From: Verrucomicrobiia bacterium
GTDB lineage: Bacteria > Verrucomicrobiota > Verrucomicrobiia > JADLBR01 > JAIBCM01
Length of the DNA: 64,000 bases
Direction: 5' to 3'
NCBI GenBank assembly: GCA_019694135.1
Contig: JAIBCM010000003.1
Coordinates: forward strand, 62,001 to 126,000
The translations under genes were made by a program, and so were the position numbers. Position 1 is the first letter of the stretch. Every line of letters begins with the position of its first letter. The notes under the pieces were generated by a model. That model saw only the letters and a list, made by a program, of their open reading frames with translations. It was not told the origin of the DNA and did no database searches. This document shows, piece by piece, positions 46,395-57,723 of this stretch.

Positions 46395-49300
46395 TTATTC
46401 TCCTAAAGAAGCAGAAATTTCCAAAGGAATTTTAGGTTTTTCTTCACCTTCTTTTTCCAAAGAAACTAAGGGTTCGCCGACAGGCTCGCTTAATTCCACC
46501 AGACGGACTCGATTATAGCCTGTATAACCGGTTCCAGCGGGAATCAAATGACCCATGATCACATTCTCTTTAAAACCGCGCAATCGATCCACTTTACCTA
46601 AAGTGGCCGCATCCGTTAAAACGCGTGTGGTGTCTTGGAAAGAGGCTGCCGATATGAAACTTTCTGTTTCCAACGAAGCCTTTGTGATTCCTAACAACAC
46701 CGGTTTAGCTTCAGCAGGCTTGCCACCCGCCGCAACAATGCGTCGATTCTCTTCTTCAAACGATAATCGGTCTACTTGCTCATCCCATAAGAAACTGGTA
46801 TCACCAGGATCCACAATCTTCACTTTGCGCAACATCTGGCGAACGATAATTTCAATATGTTTATCGTTAATTTCTACGCCTTGCAAACGATACACTTCTT
46901 GAACTTCGTTTAAGAGATATTCTTGCAAAGCCTGGGGGCCGCAAATATCTAGCACTTCATGCGGAACAACTGGACCTTCCGTCAACTGTTGACCTTTCTT
47001 CACATGATCCCCTTTATAAACAATAATATGTTTATTCATTGGAATCAGATGCTCTTCTTCAGCATTAGTTTGAGCATCACGCAAGACCAATCTTCGTTTC
47101 CCGCGCGTAGTTCCAGCAAATTCAACTACTCCATCAATCTTAGCAATTTCTGCCGCGTCTTTAGGTCGACGCGCTTCGAAAAGTTCTGCCACTCGAGGCA
47201 AACCACCAGTAATATCTTTGGTCTTCACTACTTTTCGCGGCGTTTTTGCCAAACGATCGCCTGCCCGAACTTTAGCATTTGGCTTTACCTCAATGTGCGC
47301 GCCAGCTGGAATGGAATAACTTGCGAGCACTTCACCTTTATCATCCTTTACCACAATTTGAGGGTGCAAATCCTCTTTATGTTCGATGACCACTAACTCG
47401 ACTTGTCCGCTAGATTCGTTAGTTTCTCGCTTAGTTGTTACTCCTTCAATAATATCAGCAAATTCTACTTTACCACTTTTTTCAGTAAGAATAGGAACAT
47501 TATAAGGATCCCATTCTACAAAAACGGCGCCTTTTTTCACCATTCCACCCTCGCCTACTGAAATAGAAGATCCAATCACAATCACATAGCGTTCTAATTC
47601 GCGACCGTCCTCAGCATGAATGCTAATCGAGCCGTTCTTATTAAGTGCGATATGTTTACCATCAATCGATTCTACTGTGCGCAACTCATTATACTGAACT
47701 CGTCCATCATTTTTAGCTTTAATTTGGGGTTGTTTGAAAACCTGCGAAGCAGTTCCACCAATGTGAAATGTGCGCATGGTCAATTGAGTTCCGGGCTCAC
47801 CAATGGATTGAGCCGCAATAATGCCTACCGTTTCACCCAATTTACCTTGATGAGAGGTAGCAAGATTTAGCCCGTAACATTTTGCGCAAACGCTGTTTTT
47901 TGTTTCACAAGTGAGCACGGAACGAATACGAACTTTTTCAACACCAAGCTTATCAATGGCTTTGGCTTTTTCTTCTGTAATCAATTCATTGGCTTTGACA
48001 ATTTTTTCGTGACTGACAGGGTCTACAATGTCATCGCAAGAAGTGCGACCGTAAATGCGATCCGTCAACTTTACGATTTCGTCTTCCCCTTCATAAATCG
48101 GTTGCACCCAAATACCGTTCGGCGTGCCACAATCTTCTTCGCTAATGATCACATCCATTGCAACGTCGCACAATTTACGCGTCATATAACCCGAATCCGC
48201 TGTCTTTAATGCCGTATCAGCTAAACCTTTACGCGCACCGTGAGTTGAAATAAAATATTCCAACACCGTTAATCCCTCACGGAAATTCGAAAGAATCGGA
48301 CGTTCAATAATTTCACCAGAAGGTTTTGCCATCAGACCGCGCATACCCGCCAACTGTTTGACTTGTTGACGATTGCCTCGCGCTCCTGAGTCCACCATTA
48401 AATAAACGGGATTTAACTCTTCACGCGCCAGATTATGTTCCAACGTGCGGAACATCACATTAGCGATTTCCTCACCCGCGTGGGTCCAAATATCCACAAT
48501 CTTATTATAACGCTCACCATCAGTGATAATTCCTGCTTGATACTGTTTCTCTACTACACGAATCAAATCCATTGCCTTTTTAATCTCGGTAGCTTTTTCG
48601 CTAGGAATAATCATGTCAGCAATACCGATACTAATACCGGCGCGTGTGGCTTCTTCAAAACCCATTTGTTTCATTTTATCCAAACAATCAACCGTCGCAG
48701 GATGTCCGGAAACTCGGTAACACGTTAAAATAATTTCACCTAACAACTTTTTATTGACCGTTTTATTGACGAAACCAATTTCTTTAGGCCAAATTTCATT
48801 AAAAATCACTCGACCTGCTGTGGTTTCGATAAATTTTTTAGCCATATCGCCAAACACAGTTTTAACACCCAAATTGGGATTCTTTAAAATAATGCGACTG
48901 TGTGTGCTAATGCTTCCTTCACTATGCGCAAAAAACACTTCTTCCTGATTAGAAAAAATGGGCAGTCGTTGCTCCTTAGCCTTTTCGCCTCGCGAAGGTT
49001 GTGTCAAATAATAACATCCTAAAGGAATATCTTGAGAAGGCGTGGTAATGGCTTTTCCGCTTGAAGGCGAAAAAATATTGTTAGGGGCTAACATCAAAAG
49101 TCGCGCTTCCAACTGTGACTCGATAGAAAGCGGCACGTGAACAGCCATTTGGTCACCATCGAAGTCAGCGTTATAAGCTGTACAAACCAAAGGATGAATA
49201 CGAATCGCCTCTCCTTCGATCAAAACCGGTTCAAAGGCCTGAATCGAAAGACGATGCAAAGTTGGCGCACGATTTAATAAAACGGGATGACCTTTGGTTA

Positions 49301-50546
49301 CCTCTTCTAAAATATCCCAAACAATGGTTTCCTGACGCTCGATAATTTTCTTTGCGCTGCGGACAGTATGAACATGGCCTAACTCTTTCAAACGTCGAAT
49401 GATGAAAGGCTCGAACAAAACCAATGCCATTTTTTTAGGCAAACCGCACTGGTTCAATTTCAATTCAGGCCCAATCACAATAACGGAACGACCTGAGTAA
49501 TCTACGCGCTTCCCTAAAAGGTTCATTCGAAAGCGGCCTGTTTTGCCTTTTAACATGTCCGACAAAGATTTGAATGGACGATTCCCCGCTCCTAACACGG
49601 GTCGGCCATGGCGACCATTATCAATCAATGCATCTACCGATTCTTGTAACATGCGTTTTTCGTTGCGAATGATGACTTCTGGAGTCTTCAATTGTAACAA
49701 ATTTTTTAGACGATTATTTCTGTTAATCACCCGACGATACAAATCATTCAAATCGGAGGTAGCAAAGCGTCCCCCTTCCAAAGGCACTAAGGGTCGTAAG
49801 TCTGGTGGAATGACTGGTAAAACTTCCAAAATCATCCATTCCGGTCTTTGCTCTGCTGAAATAAAGCCTTGCACCAATTTCAAACGTTTCGCGATTTTTT
49901 TGCGAGTCTGTTTGCTACGGGTGTTACCTAAAGCTTCTTGCAATTCTCGTTGCATTTTTTCGAGATCAACTCTCTTAAGAATTTCGCGAATTCCTTCAGC
50001 ACCCATTTTCGCTATAAAATCATCGCCATATTGATCTTGGGCTTCGCGATATTCGGTTTCACTAAGCAGCTGTTTAAATTCTAATGGAGTTTTACCTGGA
50101 TCAATTACGATATAATCCTCGTAATAAATTACCCGCTCTAACTCGCGCGCGGTCATATCCATCATGAGACCCAAACGGCTGGGCATACATTTAAAAAACC
50201 AAATATGCGAAACGGGGACAGCTAATTCAATATGCCCCATACGCTCGCGACGCACGCGAGATAAAGTAACTTCTACTCCACATCGATCACACACGATGCC
50301 TTTATATTTAATGCGCTTATATTTACCACAGGCACACTCCCAATCTTTGGTAGGACCAAAAATTCGTTCACAAAAAAGACCGCCTTTTTCCGGTTTGAAC
50401 GTGCGATAGTTGATCGTCTCTGGATTTTTAACCTCGCCTCGACTCCAAGCGCGAATGGTAGTAGGTGCAGCAATGGCAATGCCTACTGTGTCAAAATCAA
50501 CAGCTCGTTCCAATCCTAAGGTTTCTCGTAATGTCTCTCGGCTCAT
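46395..50546 (-). CDS. rpoC: DNA-directed RNA polymerase beta' subunit
   Basis: The 1383-residue protein is the catalytic beta' subunit. The N-terminal zinc site [20 protein letters not shown] (about 70-90) and the active-site NADFDGD motif (near residue 460), which holds three Mg2+-binding aspartates, are present, as are the trigger loop region [18 protein letters not shown] and the second zinc site (CGTP ... CAKCYG, with [11 protein letters not shown]). The C-terminus is Pro/Glu-rich. It is complete and follows rpoB by 24 bases, with its own SD-like AGAGAA. Confidence 0.99.
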   Translation of the reverse strand: MSRETLRETLGLERAVDFDTVGIAIAAPTTIRAWSRGEVKNPETINYRTFKPEKGGLFCERIFGPTKDWECACGKYKRIKYKGIVCDRCGVEVTLSRVRRERMGHIELAVPVSHIWFFKCMPSRLGLMMDMTARELERVIYYEDYIVIDPGKTPLEFKQLLSETEYREAQDQYGDDFIAKMGAEGIREILKRVDLEKMQRELQEALGNTRSKQTRKKIAKRLKLVQGFISAEQRPEWMILEVLPVIPPDLRPLVPLEGGRFATSDLNDLYRRVINRNNRLKNLLQLKTPEVIIRNEKRMLQESVDALIDNGRHGRPVLGAGNRPFKSLSDMLKGKTGRFRMNLLGKRVDYSGRSVIVIGPELKLNQCGLPKKMALVLFEPFIIRRLKELGHVHTVRSAKKIIERQETIVWDILEEVTKGHPVLLNRAPTLHRLSIQAFEPVLIEGEAIRIHPLVCTAYNADFDGDQMAVHVPLSIESQLEARLLMLAPNNIFSPSSGKAITTPSQDIPLGCYYLTQPSRGEKAKEQRLPIFSNQEEVFFAHSEGSISTHSRIILKNPNLGVKTVFGDMAKKFIETTAGRVIFNEIWPKEIGFVNKTVNKKLLGEIILTCYRVSGHPATVDCLDKMKQMGFEEATRAGISIGIADMIIPSEKATEIKKAMDLIRVVEKQYQAGIITDGERYNKIVDIWTHAGEEIANVMFRTLEHNLAREELNPVYLMVDSGARGNRQQVKQLAGMRGLMAKPSGEIIERPILSNFREGLTVLEYFISTHGARKGLADTALKTADSGYMTRKLCDVAMDVIISEEDCGTPNGIWVQPIYEGEDEIVKLTDRIYGRTSCDDIVDPVSHEKIVKANELITEEKAKAIDKLGVEKVRIRSVLTCETKNSVCAKCYGLNLATSHQGKLGETVGIIAAQSIGEPGTQLTMRTFHIGGTASQVFKQPQIKAKNDGRVQYNELRTVESIDGKHIALNKNGSISIHAEDGRELERYVIVIGSSISVGEGGMVKKGAVFVEWDPYNVPILTEKSGKVEFADIIEGVTTKRETNESSGQVELVVIEHKEDLHPQIVVKDDKGEVLASYSIPAGAHIEVKPNAKVRAGDRLAKTPRKVVKTKDITGGLPRVAELFEARRPKDAAEIAKIDGVVEFAGTTRGKRRLVLRDAQTNAEEEHLIPMNKHIIVYKGDHVKKGQQLTEGPVVPHEVLDICGPQALQEYLLNEVQEVYRLQGVEINDKHIEIIVRQMLRKVKIVDPGDTSFLWDEQVDRLSFEEENRRIVAAGGKPAEAKPVLLGITKASLETESFISAASFQDTTRVLTDAATLGKVDRLRGFKENVIMGHLIPAGTGYTGYNRVRLVELSEPVGEPLVSLEKEGEEKPKIPLEISASLGE

Positions 50547-50570
50547 AATTCTCTTTTCTCGTTAACAGGT

Positions 50571-53500
50571 TTAGGCTCCTAAAATTTCTTCTGGCTTTTC
50601 TGCAGCTTCTCTGGCGGCGGCTTCGGCGCTGGAAGGTATTCCTCCAATATCCTCACCTCGAGAACGATCGCCTACCTTCACATCCAGACATAATGACTGC
50701 ATTTCTTTAATTAAAACATTAAACGATTCTGGTGTGCCGGCCTGTAAAGAATTATCACCCTTTACAATGCTCTCGTAAATGCGTGTGCGGCCACTGACAT
50801 CGTCCGATTTTACAGTTAATAATTCCTGCAAAGTATAAGCCGCGCCATACGCTTCCAAAGCCCACACTTCCATTTCACCAAAGCGTTGACCTCCATATTG
50901 CGCTTTACCACCTAAAGGTTGTTGCGTGACCAAGGAATAAGGTCCTACAGCGCGAGCATGGATTTTATCTGCAACCAAGTGATTGAGTTTTAACATGTAA
51001 ATATAACCAACCACTACGCGTTGATCAAAACGGTCCCCTGTGCGGCCGTCATGAAGAAAAGTTTTTCCATCAACATCAATCGAAAACTCATCATTCTTAT
51101 TTTTTACTTGTTTTAGAAAATCGTGAATCTGACTCTCACGAATTCCATCGAACACAGGTGTGGCAACTTTGAATCCTAAATATTTCGCCGCAATACCCAA
51201 ATGAGTTTCTAAAACTTGCCCTACATTCATTCGTGAAGGCACACCCAATGGATTTAAAATAATTTCCACTGGTGTTCCATCCGGTAAAAAGGGCATATCT
51301 TCTTCCGGCACAATTTTTGCGACTACACCTTTATTACCATGACGCCCTGCCATTTTATCGCCAACGCCTAATTTGCGTTTGCTTGCGACATAAACTTTTA
51401 CCTGTTTAATAATGCCAGGATCCACTTCATCACCACTTTCCAAGCGGTCCATCTGCATCATGCGCTCACTTTCGATTTGTTCGAACTTGGGTTCAAACTG
51501 CATGATTATTTCACGAATTTTAATGCGAATAGGGCTCGGATCGATATCGATATGGTTATAAACATCTGCCAATTTTCGAAGCAAAGTTTTAGTGATCTTA
51601 CGATTAGCGGGAATAATGATTTCCCCTGTTTCTCCGTTCATGACGTCCAACGGAATTTTTTCGCCCAATAAGATATTGGAGAGCGCTTCAGTTAATTTTT
51701 CTTTTAGCTCATTATTTTTGCGATTGAAATCTTCTTCAGTCGTTTTCAAATGGCGTTTCATTTCGCTGGAATTCATCTTAACACGATCCACTTTTTTCAA
51801 GTTGGAAGAAACTTTTACATCCATCACGATTCCATAAACTCCCGATGGCACACGCAATGAAGAATCTTTCACGTCTGCGGCTTTTTCACCGAAAATAGCG
51901 CGTAATAAACGCTCTTCAGGAGCTAATTCTGTTTCGGATTTAGGTGTGATTTTTCCAACTAAAATATCGTTGGGTTTGACTTCTGCGCCGATACGAATTA
52001 CGCCATCATGAGAAAGATTTTTCAATGCTTCTTCGCCAACATTGGGAATATCGCGAGTGATTTCTTCTGGACCGAGTTTGGTGTCACGAGCACTAATTTC
52101 AAATTCTTCAATGTGAATCGAAGTGTAAATATCTTCTTTAACAATTTTTTCACTAATGAGAATCGCATCTTCAAAATTGTAACCATTCCACGGCATGAAA
52201 GCCACGAGCACGTTGCGACCTAAGGCTAACTCACCCTGCTCGGTGCAAGGTCCATCAGCAATCACTTGCCCTTTACTGATACGTTGGCCTTGGCTCACCA
52301 AAGGTTTTTGGTTAATGCAAGTGCCTGCATTACTTCTCATGAATTTGCGTAATTCATAAACATACAAGCCCTTATCAGGATCGGTTTTTAAAGTTTTTTT
52401 GCCTTCGGGCATTTCACCATCGGAAGTAATTACGATTTGAGTTGCTGTTACCGAAGCCACTTTACCGCCGTGCTCGGCAATAATCACTGAGCATGAGTCA
52501 CGCGCTACTTTTCCTTCCATTCCTGTTCCTACTAAAGGAGATTCCGTGCGAATGAGAGGCACGCCTTGTCGTTGCATGTTAGAACCCATGAGCGCGCGGT
52601 TGGCATCGTCATGTTCGAGGAAAGGAATTAAGCTGGCTGCCACGGAAACGAGTTGTTTGGGTGACACATCCATGTAGTGAACGCGAGTGGGTTCCACTTC
52701 CAAGAAATCGCCACGATAACGAACACTGACTTTTTCGTCTACTAGACGACCTTTTCCATCCAATACAGCATTAGCCTGAGCCACGATATAATTTTCTTCT
52801 TGATCGGCTGTTAAATAGTCAATATCGCCCGTTACACGACCATTTTCGATCTTGCGATAAGGTGTTTCAATGAAACCAAATTCATTAATGCGGGCAAATG
52901 AACTTAGTGAAGAAATCAGACCGATATTAGGTCCTTCTGGCGTCTCAATGGGACAAATGCGGCCATAATGCGAAGCATGCACGTCGCGCACTTCGAAGCC
53001 TGCGCGTTCTCGCGATAACCCCCCAGGTCCCAACGCCGATAAACGACGTTTATGAGTCATTTCGGAAAGAGGATTAATCTGATCCATGAATTGAGAAAGT
53101 TGGCTACGACCAAAAAAGTCGCGAATGGCTGCAGATAATGCCTTAGGATTGATCAATTTTTGAGGCGTCATACCTTCCAAGTTGACATCAAACAAAGTCA
53201 TGCGTTCTTTCACCAAACGTTCTGTGCGAGCTAAACCGGTTCGACATTGGTTAGCCAGTAATTCACCCACTGTGCGCACGCGACGACTTCCCAAATGATC
53301 GATGTCATCTACGGCACCCTCACCTCGTCGTAAGTTTAAAAGATAACGGGTTGCGCCAACGATGTCGTCATTGGTTAATGTTCTGATATCTAAATCTACC
53401 GAAAGTCCTAATTTTTGATTAATTTTGTAACGTCCTACGCGACTGATGTCGTAACGTTTGATATCAAAAAAGAGGCGTTTTAATAAAGCTTTGGCATTTT

Positions 53501-54458
53501 GCACGGTGGGAGGATCGCCTGGACGAAGTTTACGATAAATGTCTTTCAACGCTTCATCCGTGTCTTTCGTCGGATCTTTTTTCAATGATTTGATGATGGC
53601 ATCATCATCTTTAGTATCGACCACTTCCACTTCTTTAATATCGAGATCGGCGAGATGTCGAATAACAGTTTTTGACATCGGTTCAAAAGCGCGAGCTACG
53701 ATCACTTCAGGATTATCTTTTTCGCGAACGTCTTCGACTAAAACTTTAGTTGCGATTGCTTCATCATCAATTTTTTGGCTCAACTTCAATTTTTCAATAG
53801 GATAAAATAACGAAAGAATTTCTCGATCAGAACTGAATCCCAGGGCTCGCAAAAATGTTGTCACTAAAAATTTTCGGCGACGTTTGCGACGATCGAGAAA
53901 AACATATAACAAATCGTTAGTGTCAAACATGATTTCCATCCAATTTCCACGATCTGGAATGATGCGATAGGAATAAAGAATTTTACCATTGGCATGAACG
54001 CTGCTTTCAAAACAGATGCCAGGGCTTCGGTGCAATTGGCTAACCACTACGCGTTCGGCGCCGTTAATAACAAACGTGCCGGCATTGGTCATGAGCGGCA
54101 TTTCCCCCATATAAACGCGCTCTTCTTTTACTCCGGTTTCATCGCGCAAACGAAAAGTGACATACAACGGCGCGGAAAAAGTTTGACCTTCGCGTTGGCA
54201 TTCCAAAGCTCCCACTTTAGGTTCGCCAATTTCATAGTTATCAAATTCCAACTTAATTTTTCCATCGTAACTTTCGATAGGAAAAACTTCTCCAAACACA
54301 GCTTGCAAACCTTCCGCCTTTCGCCTTTTCGGAGAAACGTCCGTTTGAAGAAATTCTTTGTAAGAAGTGAGTTGGATTTCAATCAAATTCGGGGGTTCCA
54401 ATGCTTCAACAATTTTACCGAAGTTGATTCTCTCTGCCGTTTTTGTGTTATCTGACAT
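50571..54458 (-). CDS. rpoB: DNA-directed RNA polymerase beta subunit
   Basis: The 1295-residue protein is the second catalytic subunit. Beta motifs run from [20 protein letters not shown] through the rifampicin region [20 protein letters not shown] (about 458-477), where the usual [11 protein letters not shown] follows, to [15 protein letters not shown] (about 1040) and [20 protein letters not shown]. No rifampicin-resistance substitution is obvious in SQFMDQ and THKRRLS. It follows rplL by 95 bases, across a hairpin. The start ATG has AGGAA upstream. Confidence 0.99.
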   Translation of the reverse strand: MSDNTKTAERINFGKIVEALEPPNLIEIQLTSYKEFLQTDVSPKRRKAEGLQAVFGEVFPIESYDGKIKLEFDNYEIGEPKVGALECQREGQTFSAPLYVTFRLRDETGVKEERVYMGEMPLMTNAGTFVINGAERVVVSQLHRSPGICFESSVHANGKILYSYRIIPDRGNWMEIMFDTNDLLYVFLDRRKRRRKFLVTTFLRALGFSSDREILSLFYPIEKLKLSQKIDDEAIATKVLVEDVREKDNPEVIVARAFEPMSKTVIRHLADLDIKEVEVVDTKDDDAIIKSLKKDPTKDTDEALKDIYRKLRPGDPPTVQNAKALLKRLFFDIKRYDISRVGRYKINQKLGLSVDLDIRTLTNDDIVGATRYLLNLRRGEGAVDDIDHLGSRRVRTVGELLANQCRTGLARTERLVKERMTLFDVNLEGMTPQKLINPKALSAAIRDFFGRSQLSQFMDQINPLSEMTHKRRLSALGPGGLSRERAGFEVRDVHASHYGRICPIETPEGPNIGLISSLSSFARINEFGFIETPYRKIENGRVTGDIDYLTADQEENYIVAQANAVLDGKGRLVDEKVSVRYRGDFLEVEPTRVHYMDVSPKQLVSVAASLIPFLEHDDANRALMGSNMQRQGVPLIRTESPLVGTGMEGKVARDSCSVIIAEHGGKVASVTATQIVITSDGEMPEGKKTLKTDPDKGLYVYELRKFMRSNAGTCINQKPLVSQGQRISKGQVIADGPCTEQGELALGRNVLVAFMPWNGYNFEDAILISEKIVKEDIYTSIHIEEFEISARDTKLGPEEITRDIPNVGEEALKNLSHDGVIRIGAEVKPNDILVGKITPKSETELAPEERLLRAIFGEKAADVKDSSLRVPSGVYGIVMDVKVSSNLKKVDRVKMNSSEMKRHLKTTEEDFNRKNNELKEKLTEALSNILLGEKIPLDVMNGETGEIIIPANRKITKTLLRKLADVYNHIDIDPSPIRIKIREIIMQFEPKFEQIESERMMQMDRLESGDEVDPGIIKQVKVYVASKRKLGVGDKMAGRHGNKGVVAKIVPEEDMPFLPDGTPVEIILNPLGVPSRMNVGQVLETHLGIAAKYLGFKVATPVFDGIRESQIHDFLKQVKNKNDEFSIDVDGKTFLHDGRTGDRFDQRVVVGYIYMLKLNHLVADKIHARAVGPYSLVTQQPLGGKAQYGGQRFGEMEVWALEAYGAAYTLQELLTVKSDDVSGRTRIYESIVKGDNSLQAGTPESFNVLIKEMQSLCLDVKVGDRSRGEDIGGIPSSAEAAAREAAEKPEEILGA

Positions 54459-54512
54459 GTTCGTTCCTAATTGACTGTTCTTGTTAACTGTTCTGATAAA
54501 GGGTTTCGATCG

Positions 54513-54538
54513 CTGCCCCTTTATCTGGAAAGGGGCAG
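54513..54538 (-). other. Hairpin between rplL and rpoB
   Basis: CTGCCCCTTT (54513-54522) and AAAGGGGCAG (54529-54538) pair perfectly, with a six-base loop. There is no T-run after it. E. coli has an attenuator and an RNase III processing site in the same interval, so it may reduce rpoBC expression relative to rplL or be a processing point. The function is inferred from position. Confidence 0.65.
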
Positions 54539-54553
54539 TTCATCGAAATACTT

Positions 54554-54940
54554 TTATTTCACTTCGACTTTAGCGCCAGCTGCTTCTAATTTTTTCTTAA
54601 TTTCATCAGCTTCTTCTTTGGTTGCACCTTCCTTCACGGTTTTAGGCGCGCTTTCCACTAAAGCTTTGGCGTCGGCCAATCCTAAACCTGGAACAACGCT
54701 GCGAACTTCTTTAATCACAGCGATTTTATTTGCGCCACCATCGGTTAATATCACATTAAACGAAGTTTTTTCTTCCGCCGCAGGAGCCGCTCCTCCTCCA
54801 GCTGGTGCCGCAGCGACAGCTGCAACAGGCGCAGCAGCGCTCACGCCCCAAGTTTCTTCTAATTGTTTAACTAAATCAGCCGCTTCCATAACAGTGAGCG
54901 AGCTGAGTTGCTCGACTATATTTTTTAAATCAGTTGCCAT
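54554..54940 (-). CDS. rplL: 50S ribosomal protein L7/L12
   Basis: The 128-residue stalk protein recruits translation factors. The N-terminal dimerisation helix ([20 protein letters not shown]), Ala/Gly-rich hinge (about 36-56) and globular C-terminal domain ([39 protein letters not shown]) are all visible. No Shine-Dalgarno site precedes the ATG; the 31-base dispersed element abuts it. rplL needs several times the dosage of rplJ, so its translation start is a likely site of control. Confidence 0.98.
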   Translation of the reverse strand: MATDLKNIVEQLSSLTVMEAADLVKQLEETWGVSAAAPVAAVAAAPAGGGAAPAAEEKTSFNVILTDGGANKIAVIKEVRSVVPGLGLADAKALVESAPKTVKEGATKEEADEIKKKLEAAGAKVEVK

Positions 54941-54971
54941 AATTATTGAGCCATTAGTTTTTAGCGCTTAG
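54941..54971 (-). repeat. Copy 2 of the 31-base element, abutting the rplL start codon
   Basis: On the minus strand this 31-base stretch (CTAAGCGCTAAAAACTAAT and on) matches the element at 2224-2254 at 26 of 31 positions. Its last base is the base before the rplL ATG. It contains no Shine-Dalgarno sequence. Confidence 0.6.
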
Positions 54972-54977
54972 TCGTTT

Positions 54978-55086
54978 GCTTTTTCAAGCGAGTGAATTCA
55001 CTAAAAATTCTAGCTTCCTTTTTTGTCGTTCTCCTAGCGAATTGCACCCGCAATTCATTTCTTCTTGAAGGGCTTCAAGACTAGAA
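54978..55086 (-). other. Structured rplJ-rplL intergenic region
   Basis: Five inverted repeats lie in 110 bases: TCTAGA-like arms TTCTAG (55008-55013) and CTAGAA (55081-55086) that can close a helix; inside, TCTTGAAG/CTTCAAGA (55063-55080, two-base loop) and GAATTGC/GCAATTC (55039-55056, four-base loop); then palindrome AGTGAATTCACT (54991-55002) and GCTT-GAAA-AAGC (54978-54989). The gap is 234 bases, long for adjacent rplJ and rplL. A short GTG-started frame crosses it but has no Shine-Dalgarno site. A structured RNA is inferred; no known leader motif was recognised. Confidence 0.5.
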
Positions 55087-55174
55087 GTGGGTCGACGTTT
55101 TTTGTTTATGCCCTTGTCCATCTTGGCGTTGGTTTTAGTCATATTATTGTTAGATGCTAATGCCACCGCAAATT

Positions 55175-55687
55175 TTATGTTGTTTTCTCCGATTTTGCTT
55201 TGATCACACGTGCCAGTTGCGAAGCCGGTGTGTGAATCAATCGCGCCAAAGTAGTCGCTGGCGTATTGATCAAACTTAAAATCTGTGCCAAAAGCGTTTC
55301 TCGAGGAGGTAAATCGGCCAACGTTATGATTTGTTTGGCTTCAAGGATTGCACCTTCTAAAACGCCACCACGAATTTGGGGCTTGGCAAATTCTGCGGCA
55401 AAATTTTTTAAAACTTTAGCCGCTGAACAAACATCTTGAGAGCCGGAAACAATAGCGGTTTGGCCTTCGAGTAAATCTTTGATTTCTGGCAAATCCAATT
55501 CCTTCATGACCAAGCGCAACGCTGTATTTTTCACCACGGTGTAGCGCGCTCCGGTTTGACGCAGACGTTTTCTAAGCTCGGAAAATTGTGGCACGTTCAT
55601 CTGACGATAATCGGTCACAATGACATAAGGAAAGCCATTGATTTTGGCTTTAATTTCTTCCACTAAATTTGCTTTTTCTACTCTCAT
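55175..55687 (-). CDS. rplJ: 50S ribosomal protein L10
   Basis: L10 anchors the L7/L12 stalk to the 50S subunit. The 170-residue protein has the conserved N-terminal half (KANLVEEIKAKI, DYRQMNVPQFSELRKRLRQT, YTVVKNTALRLVM) and a C-terminal region that binds L7/L12 dimers. It follows rplA by five bases and is separated from rplL by a 234-base structured gap. Confidence 0.97.
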   Translation of the reverse strand: MRVEKANLVEEIKAKINGFPYVIVTDYRQMNVPQFSELRKRLRQTGARYTVVKNTALRLVMKELDLPEIKDLLEGQTAIVSGSQDVCSAAKVLKNFAAEFAKPQIRGGVLEGAILEAKQIITLADLPPRETLLAQILSLINTPATTLARLIHTPASQLARVIKAKSEKTT

Positions 55688-55692
55688 AATTT

Positions 55693-56391
55693 TTAATTTT
55701 TAAATTCACTCATATCTAAAGTTAAACCGGGTGATTGGGTTGAGCTTAATACTGCTCGATCGATGTAATGACCTTTTGCTGAAGAAGGACGCGCTTTCAC
55801 TACGGAATCAATGACAGCGCGGCTATTTTCAATTAACTGAGCATCGCTAAACGAACGTTTGCCTAATAAAACATGAAGATTTGCCGCTTTATCGATTTTA
55901 AATTCTACGCGACCCGCTTTGCATTCTTTAACAGCTTTGGCGGTATCGTCGGTTACTGTGCCTGTTTTAGGGTTGGGCATAAGTCCGCGAGGACCTAAAA
56001 CTTTTCCTAATTTTCTGACCTCTTGCATGGCTTCAGGTGTGGCAACAGCAACATCAAAATCTTGAAAACCTTCCTGACATTTTTTGATCATGTCTTCAAA
56101 TCCCACATGCTCTGCTCCGGCAGCACGAGCAGCATCGGCCGCTTTACCTTTAGCAAAAACTAAAATCTTTACGTTTTTCCCGCTGCCATGAGGCAGTGCA
56201 ACCGTGCCACGCACCATTTGATCGCTCTGTTTTGGATCCACTGTTAATTTGAAAGCCAATGTGACTGACTCATCAAATTTTGCGGCAGGAAAAGTTTTTA
56301 ATATTTTAATGGCTTCTTCTAAAGGATAGAGCTTTTTCTCTTCCACTAATTTGGCCGCTTGTTGATATCGCTTACTTCGTTTATTTTGCAT
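55693..56391 (-). CDS. rplA: 50S ribosomal protein L1
   Basis: L1 binds 23S rRNA in the E-site stalk and, in many bacteria, represses its own rplK-rplA operon. The 232-residue protein contains [20 protein letters not shown] (about 33-52), [17 protein letters not shown] and the L1 signature block [20 protein letters not shown] (about 127-146). The interval before it, after rplK, carries a strong palindrome at 56405-56439. Confidence 0.98.
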   Translation of the reverse strand: MQNKRSKRYQQAAKLVEEKKLYPLEEAIKILKTFPAAKFDESVTLAFKLTVDPKQSDQMVRGTVALPHGSGKNVKILVFAKGKAADAARAAGAEHVGFEDMIKKCQEGFQDFDVAVATPEAMQEVRKLGKVLGPRGLMPNPKTGTVTDDTAKAVKECKAGRVEFKIDKAANLHVLLGKRSFSDAQLIENSRAVIDSVVKARPSSAKGHYIDRAVLSSTQSPGLTLDMSEFKN

Positions 56392-56404
56392 TTTTTTTAC
56401 TCCC

Positions 56405-56439
56405 GTAGTGATAACGTCTCGCCGTGGCGAGACTCCTAC
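56405..56439. repeat. REP-like palindrome between rplK and rplA
   Basis: GTCTCGCC (56416-56423) and GGCGAGAC (56426-56433) form an eight-base inverted repeat around a GT centre. Flanking GTAG (56405-56408) and CTAC (56436-56439) extend the symmetry. It is GC-rich for this AT-rich intergenic setting and has no T-run. The shape resembles REP-type elements, but it could also be an L1 regulatory site, which would lie near the rplK-rplA transcript. Confidence 0.55.
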
Positions 56440-56451
56440 TTATGGTTAATA

Positions 56452-56874
56452 CTAGACAATTTCAATCCCCGCTTGACGCGCTGTTCCGGCTAAAATCCGG
56501 AAAGCAGCTTCTTCATCGTGCGTATTCAAATCTTTTATTTTTAGCTTCACAATTTCCATCACTTGGGCTTTGGAAAGTTTAGCCACCTTGTTTTTGTTGG
56601 GTTCTTTCGAGCCACTCGCAATTTTAGCCGCTTTTTTAAGAAGCACCGCAGCAGGTGGCGATTTGGTAATGAAACTAAAACTTTTATCTTTATAAACGGT
56701 AATTATGACCGGCAAAATGTCTCCACCTTGCTTTTGCGTAGCGGCATTAAATTCCTTGCAAAAAGCCATAATGTTAACGCCTTGTTGACCCAAAGCTGGT
56801 CCTACGGGAGGGGCTGGATTGGCCTGACCCGCTGGGATTTGTAATTTAATCGTTGCAACAACTTCTTTTGCCAT
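56452..56874 (-). CDS. rplK: 50S ribosomal protein L11
   Basis: L11 forms the GTPase-associated centre with 23S rRNA and helps activate RelA. The 140-residue protein has [20 protein letters not shown] (about 9-28), [15 protein letters not shown] and [18 protein letters not shown] (about 71-88), all family signatures. It follows nusG by 65 bases and precedes rplA, the standard order. Confidence 0.98.
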   Translation of the reverse strand: MAKEVVATIKLQIPAGQANPAPPVGPALGQQGVNIMAFCKEFNAATQKQGGDILPVIITVYKDKSFSFITKSPPAAVLLKKAAKIASGSKEPNKNKVAKLSKAQVMEIVKLKIKDLNTHDEEAAFRILAGTARQAGIEIV

Positions 56875-56939
56875 AATTTTTTTCTTTAACTCAATTTTTA
56901 CCCATTTTGAAAAGTAATTTGCCCAAACTATTTATTATA

Positions 56940-57716
56940 TCACGTTTTTTCAACTTGCCAATACTCTAATTCAACTGGAGTGCTTCGTCCAAAAATGCTT
57001 ACCGAAACCAAAAGGCGACCTTTTTCGGGATAAACCTCTTCCACAAGTCCGTCCTGATTCTGGAATGGGCCATCACCGACTTTGACCTTATCGCCCACAG
57101 AAAATGCTGTTTTGGGAATCACATGTTCTTCACTGGCTTTGATTTGCGCTAACATGGCCTCCACTTCACTGTTTCGCATGGGGATAGGTTTTTGCCCATC
57201 TGCAAAACCTAAAACTCCCTGAGTTTCTCGTAAATAATACCAAGTTTTTTCGATGATTTTTTTATTATCATCCAAAAGATTGGCTAAAATAAAAACGTAG
57301 CCAGGATAAAGTTTACGCTCAGTTTCAATTTTTTTATTGCGTCGAATTTCCGAAACCCTTTCTGTAGGAACAATGACTTCGTGCAAACTGTCGACCATTT
57401 CATTGGCTTTGAGTCGCTTGAGCAATGCATCGCGCACTTTACTTTCTTGACCGCTGAGCACATGAAGGGCAAACCATTGTGCTTTATCATAGTTTGGATG
57501 ACGCTTGTCCAAAGGTTGTAAGATGGAGCTCACCACCTTTTCCTCTTTCTGCTCTGAAATTTCTTGAGCTTCTTGGTGTTCTATTTCTTGCGTTGCGTTT
57601 TGTGATGTTTCCTGTGCTGTTGACTGAGTAGGATTCGGCTCTTCAGCTGCTCCCAAATTGGGTGCAGGCGTATTTTCGCTTTGATCTGTTGAGGTTTGAG
57701 AAGAAAAAGAGTCCAT
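56940..57716 (-). CDS. nusG: Transcription termination/antitermination factor NusG, with N-terminal extension
   Basis: NusG binds RNA polymerase near the beta' clamp and links it to ribosomes or Rho. Residues about 80-258 are the canonical protein: NGN domain (AQWFALHVLSGQESKVRDAL, ... KLYPGYVFILANL) and a KOW domain (FSVGDKVKVGDGPFQNQDGL). The first 78 residues are an extra Ser/Thr/Gln/Glu-rich, probably disordered, acidic tail with no such domain in E. coli NusG (181 residues). The ATG is the only upstream start in frame and follows secE by seven bases. The extension may bind partners or be a lineage feature. Confidence 0.96.
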   Translation of the reverse strand: MDSFSSQTSTDQSENTPAPNLGAAEEPNPTQSTAQETSQNATQEIEHQEAQEISEQKEEKVVSSILQPLDKRHPNYDKAQWFALHVLSGQESKVRDALLKRLKANEMVDSLHEVIVPTERVSEIRRNKKIETERKLYPGYVFILANLLDDNKKIIEKTWYYLRETQGVLGFADGQKPIPMRNSEVEAMLAQIKASEEHVIPKTAFSVGDKVKVGDGPFQNQDGLVEEVYPEKGRLLVSVSIFGRSTPVELEYWQVEKT

Positions 57717-57723
57717 GATTTGA

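Noticed and set aside
50571-54458. Rifampicin-resistance mutation in rpoB
   Set aside because: The region [20 protein letters not shown] looks wild-type by comparison with the usual bacterial sequence.
54984-55166. 60-codon frame between rplJ and rplL (starts GTG), a possible small protein
   Set aside because: No Shine-Dalgarno site, no recognisable similarity, and it overlaps several strong inverted repeats. The codon pattern looks like structured RNA read through, though a small protein is not excluded.
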